Source: Anthoceros angustus
Taxonomy: Eukaryota > Streptophyta > Anthocerotopsida > Anthocerotales > Anthocerotaceae
Length of the DNA: 64,000 nt
Direction of reading: 5' to 3'
Assembly: GCA_010909165.1 (NCBI GenBank)
Contig: VJWM01000044.1
Coordinates: 1,860,001-1,924,000 of the forward strand
Shown: piece after piece, positions 21,462 through 33,991 of the stretch
Layout of the letters: each line of letters opens with the position of its first letter
Position numbering within the stretch: the stretch's first letter is position 1
Translations under genes and position numbers: made by a program
Notes under the pieces: model-generated
What the model saw: the letters and a program-made list of their open reading frames with translations, nothing else
Database searches by the model: none
What the model was told of the DNA's origin: nothing

Positions 21462-24400
21462 GTCCGCCCCAGACGGACGTACATCACCACATCGGCCCCG
21501 ACATCACTCCCCAGCGTAAGTCGGAGGGGACTCCTCCTTGCTTCTGAGTCAGGACCTCGGGGTCGGTCTCGACTCCGGATCAACTTGAGTCTGCCTTATT
21601 CCTTGAGTCGATGTGCCGGTCTCAGGTCTCATCACGAGTTCGGACCTCGAGGTCGAACTTGCCGGTCGGTCTGGCTCGGACCCCTTATCTGCCGGACCTC
21701 TGCTGCTGGGTCCTCATCCCTACCCACCGACCCTTGTCTTGGGTGGGTTGGCTCCTCCTTCCGCGCGCCTTCAGGCCCCGCCTCTATCCTCCCGGCGGTT
21801 GCGGTGGACTTACCACAGGATCCGTTGTATTGGCGCGTCTGCTCCTCCACGAGGCTCTTCTCCCCATTGTCGTCTCCAAGCGGGGCCACTAGGGTCCCGT
21901 CTTTGTCCCATGCCCTTCATCCCCTTGAGCCTTAGGGGTCCGTCCGTGTATGGAGGCTTCAATGCCTTAAGGGCTCGGCGTGGTAGTAGGCAAAATCCGA
22001 GTCAATTTCTTGGATTGCCTCTTCCACATGTGCCGGAGCACCGATACTCCTTCGCCATTGGTGCTCGGGGAGCGTCTTTGTCGGCTTCTTTGGACCATCC
22101 CCCTGCCAGTTCGTTCGGGGCGGGCGAATCTCGAGGCCACAAGGGCCACGGTCACCTCCTGCAAGCCCGCGCTGTTGCTCACTTTGCTCCGTCGTTTCCG
22201 CTCCTTACCGCCATAGCGCAGCGCTCCCCTTCCGCCTTCCTTAACTGGACCAGCAGCTTCTTTTCTGCGTCCAGTGCTCTCGCTCCCCCGTTTATTCTGG
22301 CCGTTAGCTCCGCCATCTCCCTCTCCAGGCGGTCGGGCAACTCTGCCAGATTGCGTGCTTCGCCCAGGTCCTTCTCCATTTCGGCGACGTCCTGCTCCCT
22401 GTTCCATCGCCTTACTTCCTCCGTCCGCCAACAGAGCTGGAGCCGCTCTATTTCTCGTTCGTGATCCGTGATCACGCCCTGCAGATTACCATTCCTCTCA
22501 ATGGTAACTTGGGCTGCAACTCAGTCTCTTCGGTCTTCCATCTCCACCTGTTGCTCCACCTCACATGGCGGAGATCCTCCATCTCCTTGTCGCGGGCTTC
22601 CTTCTCCTCGGCATGGGTGGCCCTGCTCCGCCGCCTCTGCTCCTTCTTGGCAGCTATCCCTCCGTCTCCCTCCACCGGTTCGATCACGCCGATAGTGATC
22701 GCGGTCGGTCTTAGCTTGGCCGCCTCCTCCTTGCAGGCCCACCGGCTTGGCCCGGGTCAGTGCCGCCTCGGCAGTCGCGAGCCTTCTCACCTTGCGCCCG
22801 GGCCTCCTGCCTCTGCTGCGCTACCCCTCTCCGCTGCGGAGGTCTTGGCCAGCTTGGGCCTCACATGCTGCTTGCTGCTCACCCAGGTGAAGGAATTTAG
22901 TCGGTCTGTCAGATGGACCCGGACTTCCCTTCGGCCTCCACGTTTCCCTTCTTGATGCGGCCGAGGCCTTCCTCCTCGCCTCACAGGCCGCCTCCAAGCT
23001 CACGGAGGGCACCATCGCCTCCTGGTGGCTTCTACTTCACAGGTCTTCTCGGCATCCCGAGACCCCAAAACATCTGTCCATGGCGGTGGCTTGACCCCGT
23101 GTCTCTTCCACGGCCGCCCCAGTGAGACCCCCAAAAGTTAGTGGGAGGCGGGCATCTCACGGTCGCCAGGACCTCCCTGCAGTCCGGAGCAAGTCGGTGG
23201 GTTCTCGGACCTAATCGGGCCCCTTAGGTCACGATTGGGTCGGAGCTTCACCCTCCTTGGCCCTCTTGGCGCCAATTCCTTATTCGCCCTCTTCGTCACA
23301 GGGCTCGGAGGGTGAGGGGTTCGAGGCGGCCCTTGCCTCTCCCGGTCGGCGGGGACGGCTCAGTGGGGTTCTTGACCTCCTGCTCCTTGGGCGGCGTCCC
23401 GCTCTTCTCACACGCCTCTTGACCTCTTGCCACTCGTGGCGGGGCAAGCACCGGCACCCTTTGAGTCTTTGCGTTGGCGGGTGGCACCGTCTTCCGCCTC
23501 TTGATTGCCAGGCGTGTTCGGGCTCCTCTTGCCGTTGTGGTGCATTTGGGCTGTTGTCGGGCCGTCTCCTGCCTTTGGCTGCTCGGTGAGGCACCAGAGA
23601 GGAGGCGGGGATATCTTCCACACTTCCCTAGGTGGTGAGGGTCCGTTCAGGGACGTATGGGTCAGTATCCCTTCGATCGTCCTCCTCCGGACCCGTTTGG
23701 CCCTAGGGGTCGGGCCTCTACCTCAGGCGCCTTTGCCCTCTGACAGTAGGGCCGCCACCCTTTCGGGCGCCGCTCTACCTCCCCATCCTTGAGGAGGCTC
23801 GTAATGTCCCCATACATGGATCGGGTATGGGGATAGTCGACAGTGGCTTCTCGCTCCTCGACTTCGGGCCTCTGGGACACAAGGCGAAGATGATCCTTCC
23901 CAGTCCGCCCTCTTGCCCGTTCGGCATGCGGGAACACCAAATTATCACCAAGGTGATCCACCTTGGTGAGAAGTTCCGATGGACAATGATCGACTCTGCC
24001 CTCACCCTTATCCGGTCATATCAACCGGCCGTTGGTTGTCCGCTGCGTTCGGGCCGCCCTTCTTGCGCCTCTATCTTTCCCTCGCCTTGAGGGCTGCGGG
24101 ACTCGCCCCCATCCTCCTCCGTTGGGCGGTTGTAAGCCGCCCTCGGGACCTCAAGGTCCATCTCTGGGATCCTCCGGAGGTTCTTGGACGAACCTCCTTG
24201 TTGGCCAGCATCTTCGGCGAACTCCCGGACCCGGGGTGACAACTTGTCAAGCGTCGAGATAGCACTGGAATACGTCTAAGTGCCACTCTTGACTAATCCT
24301 CCGCCTCCTCGGCCCAAAAGTCCGGATAGCGCAGTTACAATGTTGCTCTACCGGTTCCATGGCTCCCATACCTCCATGACCTTTTTGGGTCCCATCGCCT

Positions 24401-25052
24401 TCTTCTCCTTTCGTTGGTGATGCGAGACCGGCGGCACGATCGCCTCTTGCCCGCATTATTGCTCCAACCTCAGCGGTGAGCAGCAGATGCTGGCGTTCAA
24501 AGATAGCGGAGGGCGGGTTGCGGGCGTGAGGCTGGTGTCTCAGTCGCAGAGAAATGACCCTCCTCGTCGGGCGCCGTTTGGAAATGTAGCTGGGCGGGAG
24601 GTGCCTCTTCTGTCAGCGCGGTGCATGGCTTACTGCGACCTTACGCGCGCGTACTGCAGCCTTCTGCTTGCGGTCTGGGCGTGAATACCGCCTGGCCCCT
24701 GGCAATTCGGTCTGGCTGCTTGCATGCAGAGCCTCCATTGATCTGTCCTCCGACTCGACTTACTTTCCAGCGTACTTATCTGTTTTGACCGGGTGGGGTC
24801 CGGACTTATCCCAGATTGCAGTGCGGTCAGGAGCTTGTCATGGTGGTGCGGATCCGTTACCTCGGTCCGGAATACTCGGGCGGTCAGGCACCATCCGTGC
24901 TTATTTCTCCCTTCGCCTTATTTTACCATTGGGACCTCTGAAAAAACAAAACCCCACTTATTTCCTAACCCCTAAGGGAAGTCCGTAGCCCACAATGGGC
25001 CATCTCTAGCTAGTGTCCTAGCTAAGAGACGCTTCAACTTGGAGCTCTGATA
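21462..25052 (-). mobile_element. L2-type internal region, copy B (left palindrome arm)
   Basis: On the minus strand this runs from TATCAGAGCTCC (25,041-25,052), a tRNA-iMet type PBS remnant, to LTR B. No gag, protease or polymerase motif is readable. One minus frame (22,179-22,475) is a charged, leucine-rich, coiled-coil-like 98-residue stretch (for example ELPDRLEREMAELTARI). That could be the relic of a structural ORF. Shorter frames are composition shadows. A large element with long non-coding interior would be called LARD-like. Confidence 0.5.
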
Positions 25053-25684
25053 CCCTACTAGAAAAGGCAACCTATGTTACAATCGTTGTTGTAATTTTAT
25101 GTTACACTTCCAAATTGCAACATGCTATGTAGGCTTGGTATTAAGTTTGACACTATTCCCTTCTCATGCTATCACCATCTTAACATGAACCTGGCTCTCT
25201 CTCTCATCACCTCACCCTCCTAAGTACACCCTCTTTCTCACAAGCATTGTTTATGATTTCAAACATATACTGAAAACACCTTGCTTCTGATCCTTTGTTA
25301 CAATTTCATGTAACACTTTCCATTTGCAACACGCATTAAGTTAGTTGGCTTGGTGTTAAGTTTATGATTTTCTTCTCCACCTTCTCACCATCTTAACAAC
25401 ATACAAGTGGTCTCTCGACCTTTCACCTCACCATTAAGGCTTAGCATTAAGTTTGTTGGCTTGGTGTTAAGTTTGTGATTTTCTTCTCCACTTCTCTCAC
25501 CATCTTAACAACACCTTGGTCTCTCCTTTCACCTCAACTTTATTGTGCTAGAAATTTGGGGCATAAAAGATCGTCGAGATTTGCACAAATAGTAAATACA
25601 AGTACCATATAATAAACATGTACATACCGGCATACATAACGTAACATTATAACATACATATTTATTACATACAAAATAATATGA
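25053..25684 (-). mobile_element. right half of TIR transposon, left arm of palindrome
   Basis: Starts CCCTACTAGAAAAGGCAACC and continues with TGTTACA-type subterminal repeats, as in the copy at 12,640-13,690 read backwards. It stops at the palindrome apex, so the other half of the element is replaced by its own mirror image. Confidence 0.65.
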
Positions 25685-25706
25685 ACATATATCATTGAAA
25701 ATACGA
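25685..25706. other. apex loop of the palindrome
   Basis: 22 unpaired bases between the arms, flanked by ATGA on the left and TCAT on the right. The bases belong to the left-arm transposon sequence: the copy at 13,070-13,100 has the uninterrupted order. The right arm therefore starts by folding back on this point. Confidence 0.8.
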
Positions 25707-26335
25707 TCATATTATTTTGTATGTAATAAATATGTATGTTATAATGTTACGTTATGTATGCCGGTATGTACATGTTTATTATATGGTACTTGTATTTACT
25801 ATTTGTGCAAATCTCGACGATCTTTATGCCCCAAATTTCTAGCACAATAAAGTTGAGGTGAAAGGAGAGACCAAGGTGTTGTTAAGATGGTGAGAGAAGT
25901 GGAGAAGAAAATCACAAACTTAACACCAAGCCAACAAACTTAATGCTAAGCCTTAATGGTGAGGTGAAAGGTCGAGAGACCACTTGTATGTTGTTAAGAT
26001 GGTGAGAAGGTGGAGAAGAAAATCATAAACTTAACACCAAGCCAACTAACTTAATGCGTGTTGCAAATGGAAAGTGTTACATGAAATTGTAACAAAGGAT
26101 CAGAAGCAAGGTGTTTTCAGTATATGTTTGAAATCATAAACAATGCTTGTGAGAAAGAGGGTGTACTTAGGAGGGTGAGGTGATGAGAGAGAGAGCCAGT
26201 TCATGTTAAGATGGTGATAGCATGAGAAGGAATAGTGTCAAACTTAATACCAAGCCTACATAGCATGTTGCAATTTGAAGTGTAACATATAAATTACAAC
26301 AACGATTGTAACATAGGTTGCCTTTTCTAGTAGGG
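25707..26335 (+). mobile_element. right half of TIR transposon, right arm of palindrome
   Basis: Mirror of 25,053-25,684. It ends TTTCTAGTAGGG at 26,335, followed by TATCGAGCCCAAG, where the left arm has TATCAGAGCTCC in the matching orientation. So even here the arms differ by a few bases. Confidence 0.65.
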
Positions 26336-29300
26336 TATCGAGCCCAAGTTGAAGCGCTCTTAGCTAGGACACTAGCTAGAGATGGCCCATTGTGGCCACG
26401 ACTTCCTTAGGGTTAGGAAATATGGGGTTTTGTTTTTCAGAGGTCCCAATGGTAAAATAAGGCGAAGGGAGAAATAAGCACGGATGGTGCCTGACCGCCC
26501 GAGTATTCCGGACCGAGGTAACGGATCCGCACCACCATGACAAGCTCCTGACCGCACTGCAATCTGGGATAAGTCCGGACCCCACCCGGTCAAAACAGAT
26601 AAGTACGCCAGGAAAGTAATTTAAGTCGAGTCGGAGGACAGATCAATGGAGGCTCTGCATGCAAGCAGCCAGACCGAATTGCCAGGGGCCAGGCGGTATT
26701 CACGCCCAGACCGCAAGCAGAAGGCTGCAGTACGCGCGCGTAAGGTCGCAGTAAGCCATGCACCGCGCTGACAGAAGAGGCACCTCCCGCCCAGCTACAT
26801 TTCCAACGGCGCCCGACGAGGAGGGTCATTTCTCTGCGACTGAGACACCAGCCTCACGCCCGCAACCCGCCCTCCGCTATCTTTGAACGCCAGCATCTGC
26901 TGCTCACCGCTGAGGTTGGAGCAATAATGCGGGCAAGAGGCGATCGTGCCGCCGGTCTCGCATCACCAACGAAAGGAGAAGAAGGCGATGGGACCCAAAA
27001 AGGTCATGGAGGTATGGGAGCCATGGAACCGGTAGAGCAACATTGTAACTGCGCTATCCGGACTTTTGGGCCGAGGAGGCGGAGGATTAGTCAAGAGTGG
27101 CACTTAGACGTATTCCAGTGCTATCTCGACGCTTGACAAGTTGTCACCCCGGGTCCGGAGTTCGCCGAAGATGCTGGCCAACAAGGAGGTTCGTCCAAGA
27201 ACCTCCGGAGGATCCCAGAGATGGACCTTGAGGTCCCGAGGGCGGCTTACAACCGCCCAACGGAGGAGGATGGGGGCGAGTCCCGCAGCCCTCAAGGCGA
27301 GGGAAAGATAGAGGCGCAAGAAGGGCGGCCCCGAACGCAGCGGACAACCAACGGCCGGTTGATATGACCGGATAAGGGTGAGGGCAGAGTCGATCATTGT
27401 CCATCGGAACTTCTCACCAAGGTGGATCACCTTGGTGATAATTTGCCGGTGTTCCCGCATGCCGAACGGGCAAGAGGGCGGACTGGGAAGGATCATCTTC
27501 GCCTTGTGTCCCAGAGGCCCGAAGTCGAGGAGCGAGAAGCCACTGTCGACTATCCCCATACCCGATCCATGTATGGGGACATTACACTCTCAAGGATGGG
27601 GAGGTAGAGCGGCGCCCGAAAGGGTGGCGGCCCTACTGTCAGAGGGCAAAGGCGCCTGAGGTAGAGGCCCGACCCCTAGGGCCAAACGGGTCCGGAGGAG
27701 GACGATCGAAGGGATACTGACCCATACGTCCCTGAACGGACCCTCACCACCTAGGGAAGTGTGGAAGATATCCCCGCCTCCTCTCTGGTGCCTCACCGAG
27801 CAGCCAAAGGCAGGAGACGGCCCGACAACAGCCCAAATGCACCACAACGGCAAGAGGAGCCCGAACACGCCTGGCAATCAAGAGGCGGAAGACGGTGCCA
27901 CCCGCCAACGCAAGACTCAAAGGGTGCCGGTGCTTGCCCCGCCACGAGTGGCAAGAGGTCAAGAGGCGTGAGAAGAGCGTAAAGGACGCCGCCAAGGAGC
28001 AGGGGTCACCGCAAGAACCCCACTGAGCCGTCCCCGCCGACCGGGAGAGGCAAGGCCGCCTCGAACCCCTCACCCTCCGAGCCCTGTGACGAAGAGGGCG
28101 AATAAGGAATTGGCGCCAAGAGGGCCAAGGAGGGTGAAGCTCCGACCCAATCGTGACCTAAGGGGCCCGATTAGGTCCGAGAACCCACCGACTTGCTCCG
28201 GACTGCAGGGAGGTCCTGGCGACCGTGAGATGCCCGCCTCCCACTAACTTTTGGGGTCTCACTGGGCGGCCGTGGAAGAGACACGGGGTCAAGCCACCGC
28301 CATGGACAGATGTTTTGGGGTCTCGGGATGCCGAGAAGACCTGTGAAGTAGAAGCCACCAGGAGGCGATGGTGCCCTCCGTGAGCTTGGAGGCGGCCTGT
28401 GAGGCGAGGAGGAAGGCGTAAGCTCGGCCGCATCAAGAAGGGAAACGTGGAGGCCGAAGGGAAGTCCGGGTCCATCTGACAGACCGACTAAATTCCTTCA
28501 CCTGGGTGAGCAGCAAGCAGCATGTGAGGCCCAAGCTGGCCAAGACCTCCGCAGCGGAGAGGGGTAGCGCAGCAGAGGCAGGAGGCCCGGCGCAAGGTGA
28601 GAAGGCTCGCGACCGGCCGAGGCGGCCTACCGACCAGCCAAGTCGAAGCCTGTGAAGGCGAGGAGGCGGAAGTCTAAGATCGACCGCGATCACTATCGGC
28701 GTGATCGAACCGTGGAGGGAGACGGAGGGATAGCTGCCAAGAAGGAGCAGAGGCGGCGGAGCAGGGCCACCATGCCGAGGAGAAGGAAGCCCGCGACAAG
28801 GAGATGGAGGATCTCCGCCATGTGAGGTGGAGCAACAGGTGGAGATGGAAGACCGAAGAGACTGAGTTGCAGCCCAAGTTACCATTGAGAGGAATGGTAT
28901 CAGAGGGCGTGATCACGATCACGAACGAGAAATAGAGCGGCCCACTGCTACGGAGGAGGCGGCGATGGAACAGTGACGCCGAAATGGAGAAGGACCTGGA
29001 AGCACGCAACCGGGCAGAGTTGCCCGACCGCCTGAGAGGGAGATGGCGGAGCTAAGGCCGTAATAAACGGGAGAGCGAGAGCACCGGACGCAGTAAAAGA
29101 AGCCGTCCAGTTAAGGAAGGCGGAAGGAGCGCCGCGCTATGGCGGTAAGGAGCGGAAACGACGGAGCAAAGTGAGCAACAGCGCGGGCTTGCAGGAGGTG
29201 ACCGTGGCCCTTGTGGCCTCGAGATTCGCCCGCCCCGAACGAACTGGCAGGGGGATGGTCCAAAGAAGCCGACAAAGACGCTCCCCGAGCACCAATGGCG

Positions 29301-29890
29301 AAGGAGTATCGGTGCTCCGGCACATGTGGAAGAGGCAATCCAAGAAATTGACTCGGATTTTGCCTACTACCACGCCGAGCCCTTAAGGCATTGAAGCCTC
29401 CATACACGGACGGACCCCTAAGGCTCAAGGGGATGAAGGGCATGGGACAAAGACGGGACCCTAGTGGCCCCGCTTGGAGACGACAATGGGGAGAAGAGCC
29501 TCGTGGAGGAGCAGACGCGCCAATACAACGGATCCTGTGGTAAGTCCACCGCAACCGCCGGGAGGATAGAGGCGGGGCCTGAAGGCGCGCGGAAGGAGGA
29601 GCCAACCCACCCAAGACAAGGGTCGGTGGGTAGGGATGAGGACCCAGCAGCAGAGGTCCGGCAGATAAGGGGTCCGAGCCAGACCGACCGGCAAGTTCGA
29701 CCTCGAGGTCCGAACTCGTGATGAGACCTGAGACCGGCACATCGACTCAAGGAATAAGGCAGACTCAAGTTGATCCGGAGTCGAGACCGACCCCGAGGTC
29801 CTGACTCAGAAGCAAGGAGGAGTCCCTCCGACTTACGCTGGGGAGTGATGTCGGGGCCGATGTGGTGATGTACGTCCGTCTGGGGCGGAC
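26336..29890 (+). mobile_element. L2-type internal region, copy B' (right palindrome arm)
   Basis: Mirror of 21,462-25,052, reading PBS remnant to LTR on the plus strand. Short gaps relative to the left arm are frequent, for example around 27,980-28,020 and 28,600-28,690. Frames such as 26,927-27,136 are kept identically in both arms while others are broken. Confidence 0.5.
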
Positions 29891-31710
29891 TGTAAACGAT
29901 CTGGTATTGGAAACTCCTGTTGGATTGTGTCTTTGAGTGATTTTTGTTTTTTGTTAAGTTTGGTGTCAAGAAGAGCTAGGTTATGAGTAGGAAGGGATAT
30001 TTATAGTAGAAAGTGTCCTTGGCCTATGAGTTTTGGGGTTGTTTTGTGGGTTAAATAATAATCGGTCCTTGACTATGAACTCGATACTCCTTGGCCTTTG
30101 GTCTTGGAATATTTAATAAAAGGCCTATATATGGGGGAGGGTCCCCATATTTGGCAGAGGTCCGTAGGCTAGAGGTCGAACCAACCGGGTAGTTGAACCG
30201 TGTGTGGTGTGCGGGACTATGTTTCAAGACGGTTGGCGAACTCGGGCGGTCGTGGAAGGAAGGAGCGGTCGCGAAGAAGAAGTGGTAGCGAAGCATGGCG
30301 AGAGTTTCCGGGAAATATAACCCTAAGGGAACTCGGAAAGGCACGAGGCGCGGCGGGCAGGGTAGCTCCAGACGATCTCGACAGGTGGCACGAGCTCACG
30401 AGGTAAAGGGCGGCCCGGTGGCGGCGGGAGCTCGCGATTCTGGAAGGAAGAAACCACAGGGATTGACCAAGTTGGAGATTACGAGGCGAGTTATCAGCAA
30501 TTGAGGCGTGGGCGTGAGGGTTTTGCAGAGCATGGCGCCAAGGTTGCAGCAGAAATTTACGCCTAATGGCCAAATATGGACCATTGGAGGGTCCGAGGTG
30601 GAGGATTGGTGAGGGAGCTGGGACTTGGGATCATGGAAAACAAAGGAGAGTTTATGGGAGGATTTTCCAGATGAACGAGGAAGGAGGACCCATAAATTCA
30701 GCAGAAAGGACGAAGGGCCAGACCAAATCGGAGGGGAGTGCGGAGATAACATGGGAGTAGTGGCATCCTAGGAATAGAACTTTGGATAGGATGCCATCTT
30801 GGACCTAAGGCCGTCCGAAATTGTAGGGGCGCTCTCGCTTTTTAGGACTGGAAAGTCCGTGGCTATGACGCCCAAAGAATTGTATAAAGGGGCTTGGTTG
30901 TGCCCCTCACATCGATAACTCGGTTGAGATCCCCACGCCTGTGGCTGGTTGGAGACGTCCGATTGACAGAGGTGGTGTGCGAGACGCCTAGGGTGGTGGT
31001 CGAGAGCTTGCGCAACCGGGGAGGAGGGGTGATAGAGCAATCTTGCCGACAAAGGAGGAGGAAACCAAGGGATTGGCGGGCGGGTCCGGAGCTTGCTCGT
31101 AACGCCGCCGTGACGCCTGGGGTTCTTCTTTCCTTCACCCTTGTTCTGTAGTTGTGTTCAAATTGAGAGAGAAGTGTTGAGTGGATGGTTGGTCATGCGA
31201 ATTGAGGGAGAGAGAGAGAGAGAGAAGATTGGGTGAAGGATGAACATCATCGATGCGAGGTGTAAGAGGAGTTGAGAAGGGAACTAATTGAGAGACTAAC
31301 GGAGATTTGTGGATCCAAAAGAATCCAAACCGGTCAGTTGGTGTGCACAAGAGGAAACAGCTTCCTTGTAAAATTGTGTGAGTGTGGCGCCTTTGTGTGT
31401 GTGTGAAGCGGTGAGGGATTTGTGAACTTTGGTCCCTAGGAATCGGTGTGTGCATGAAGTGTGGAGTGAATAAAGTCCGATCTGTGCACAGATGCCGTGT
31501 GGATCCGGCGCCTGCGCGGAAATAAGTCGCTAGGGTTTGGCGTGGGACCCACCTCGGTAGTCAAGCAACTACCGTAGTGGTGAGAGCCACCGCGTTGTGG
31601 AATAAGATTTGGTCGTGGAATAAGATTTGTGGTCGTGGAATAAGATCTGTGGTTGTGGAATAAGATCTGTAGACAAGTCGGGAGGTAGTAGTAGTTGAGT
31701 AGATAGGTGA
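29891..31710 (+). repeat. L2 LTR copy B' (mirror of B)
   Basis: Starts TGTAAACGATCTGGTATTGG and ends at GTAGATAGGTGAGG; lacks the LTR 3' tail, like B. Preceded by GTGATGTACGTCCGTCTGGGG, which also precedes LTR C. Confidence 0.75.
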
Positions 31711-31797
31711 GGACTTCAACTCTCCAATTAGTCCTTCCTAAGTCAAACTTGTCGCTAAGTTTCATTCTTGAACATGCCATGCAAAGAATCATGGAGG

Positions 31798-33728
31798 TGA
31801 ATTTGTGTCTAGGGACACCGTGAGGTCCATATTCACCCTCAATGTGTAGGCTTAGGATTCGCCTCCCAAGTGGAATGGTTTGTGCCAAGAGACGCTAACT
31901 TCTATCGCCATCGACCTTCACCTAAGCCGTGACTTACCTCGCTATTACTCTCACCTATCTACTCAACTACTACTACCTCCCGACTTGTCTAACTACCATG
32001 ATCTTATTCCACAACTCTAATCTTATTCCACCACAAATCTTATTCCACAATCGCAAATCTTATTCCATTCCGCGTGGCTCACCACTACCGGGTAGTTGCT
32101 TCACCAGGTGGGTCCCACGCCAAACCCTACTTATTTCCACAAGACGGCGCTGGATCTCGCACTCAAGGCCTACCACCGCATGCATCGACTTTATTCGTGA
32201 CTCCACACTTCATGCACACACACACCGATTCCTAGGGACCAAAGTTCCACAAATCCCTCACCCACACACACACAAAGGGCGCCACACTCACACAATTCAA
32301 GGAATGCTTTCTTCAGCACACTTCCACCAACAAGACCGATTCTTTTGATCCACACAAATCTCCACCGTTAGTCTCTCAATTAGTTTCCTTCTCAACTCCT
32401 CTTACACCTCGCATCGCTGACATGTTCACTCACCCAATCTTCTCTCTCTCTCTCTCCTCACAGGCTTCCAACCATCCACTCAACACTTCTCTCAATTTCG
32501 AACACAACTAACAGTGAACAAGGGTGAAGGAAAGAAGAACCCCCAAGGCCACAGAAAAGCATGGTGCAAGCCTGCACCCACCCGCCAATCCCTTGGTTTC
32601 CTCCTCCTTGTCGAAGATTGCTCTATCACCCTCCTCCCCAGGAGCAAGCCTCGACCACCCCTAGGAGCCTCCAGACACCACCTCCGCTAATCTGGACGCT
32701 CCAACCAGCCACAGCATGGGGATCTCAACCAGAGTTATCTCATGTGAGGGGCACAACCAAGCCCCTTTATACAATTGTCCGCCATAGCCACCGCATTCTG
32801 TGTCCTAAAACGGTCAACGCCAAGAGGCGCCTACAATTTTTTGACGGCCTTAGGTCCAAGATGGCATCCTATCCAAAGTTCTATTCCTAGGATGCCACTA
32901 CCCCCGCCCATGTTATCTCCGCACCCTCCGATTTGGTCGTCTCCTTTGTCGCTGAATTTATGGGTCCTCCTTCCTTCGATCCGGAAAATCCTCCCATAAA
33001 CTCTCCACTGCTTTTTCCATGATCCCAAGTCCCGCCTCACCAATTCCACCTTAATTCCTCCAATGGTCCATATTTGGCCACAACAAATTTCGCAACCTTG
33101 GGCCATGCTCCGCAAACCTCACCGCCTACAAATTGCTGATAACTCGCCTAATCTCCAACTTGGTCAATCCTGTGGTTTCTTCCTTCCAGAATCGCGAGCC
33201 CCGCCGCCACTGTGGCTCGCCTTTATTGCTGTAGCTCGGCCCGCTGTGGATCGTCCGAGCTACCCACGCCACCAGGCCTTCCGAGTTCCCTTAGGGTTAT
33301 ATTTCCAAACTCACGACCGCCAACCGGCCACCACTTCTTCTTCCGCGACCGCCTTCCTTCCACGACCGCCTCACCTCGCCAACCGCCTTCAAACATAGTC
33401 CCCAGACACCCCAACAACACACACACACTCAACTACCGCCTGCTGGTTCGAATTCTAGCCTACTGGACCGCCAAATATGGGGACCCCCGCCCATATATAG
33501 GCCTTTTATTAAATATTCCAAGACCAAAGGCCAAGGAGTATCGAGTTCATAGTCCAAGGACCGATTATTATTTAACCCACAAAACAACCTAAAAACTCAT
33601 AGGCCAAGGACACTTTCTACTATAAATATCCCTTCCTACTCATAACCTAGCTCTTCTCGACACCAAACTTAATAAAAACAAAAATCACTCAAAGACACAA
33701 TCCAACAGGAGTTTCCAATACCAGATCA
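31798..33728 (-). repeat. L2 LTR copy A' (mirror of A)
   Basis: Minus-strand copy of A with near-identical sequence, including the unusual GTGTCGAGAAG variant shared only by A and A'. Confidence 0.75.
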
Positions 33729-33991
33729 AGGCTCCTGAAAAGCTGACCGCCCCTGTGACGGACGTGTGTACATCACCTTCACATCTGGCCTCCCACCCGT
33801 AGGGCTGACTGAACGACCGTCCGCCTCCCAACAGAATTGCCTGAGGGGGACCCTCCGCTTCTCGAGTCCCGGACCTTGAGGTCCTGGCCCGACCCGAGTC
33901 CGAACTTCGGGAGTCTCGCTTTATTTCCCGAGTCCGGCCTGTCCGTCTTCATCTCGGCCCGACTGTGTCCGACGACACGGGGTCCTGCCCC
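33729..33991 (-). other. outer end of the right palindrome arm
   Basis: Mirror of 17,355-17,619. The symmetry ends in GGTCCTGCCCC. From 33,992 the sequence AGAAGCAAGGAGGAGTC continues as a copy of 29,808-29,890, the DNA just upstream of an L2 LTR. Confidence 0.7.

Larger units (their letters stand above)
17355..33991. repeat. giant imperfect palindrome (inverted duplication), arms ~8.3 kb
   Basis: The left arm (17,355-25,684) is the reverse complement of the right arm (25,707-33,991) with a 22-base loop. Long stretches match exactly: the 150-codon frame at 19,459-19,911 (+) reappears as 31,436-31,888 (-), and the 74-codon frame at 18,347-18,571 (-) as 32,775-32,999 (+). Differences are short gaps clustered in GC-rich tracts. 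It contains two LTRs in inverted orientation per arm plus internal sequence and half of a TIR transposon. It is either a real inverted duplication or a fold-back artefact of library or assembly. Confidence 0.9.

Noticed and set aside
21613-22464. Open frame of 283 codons in the left palindrome arm
   Set aside because: GC-rich, Pro/Ser/Leu/Arg composition, overlaps open frames on both strands, and is broken in the mirrored arm; no domain recognised. Composition shadow of the retroelement interior.
25053-26335. Interpretation of the 1.28 kb symmetric element as a self-contained fold-back MITE
   Set aside because: The symmetry continues ~7.6 kb further on both sides, and another copy at 12,640-13,690 is not symmetric, so the hairpin is part of the larger palindrome.
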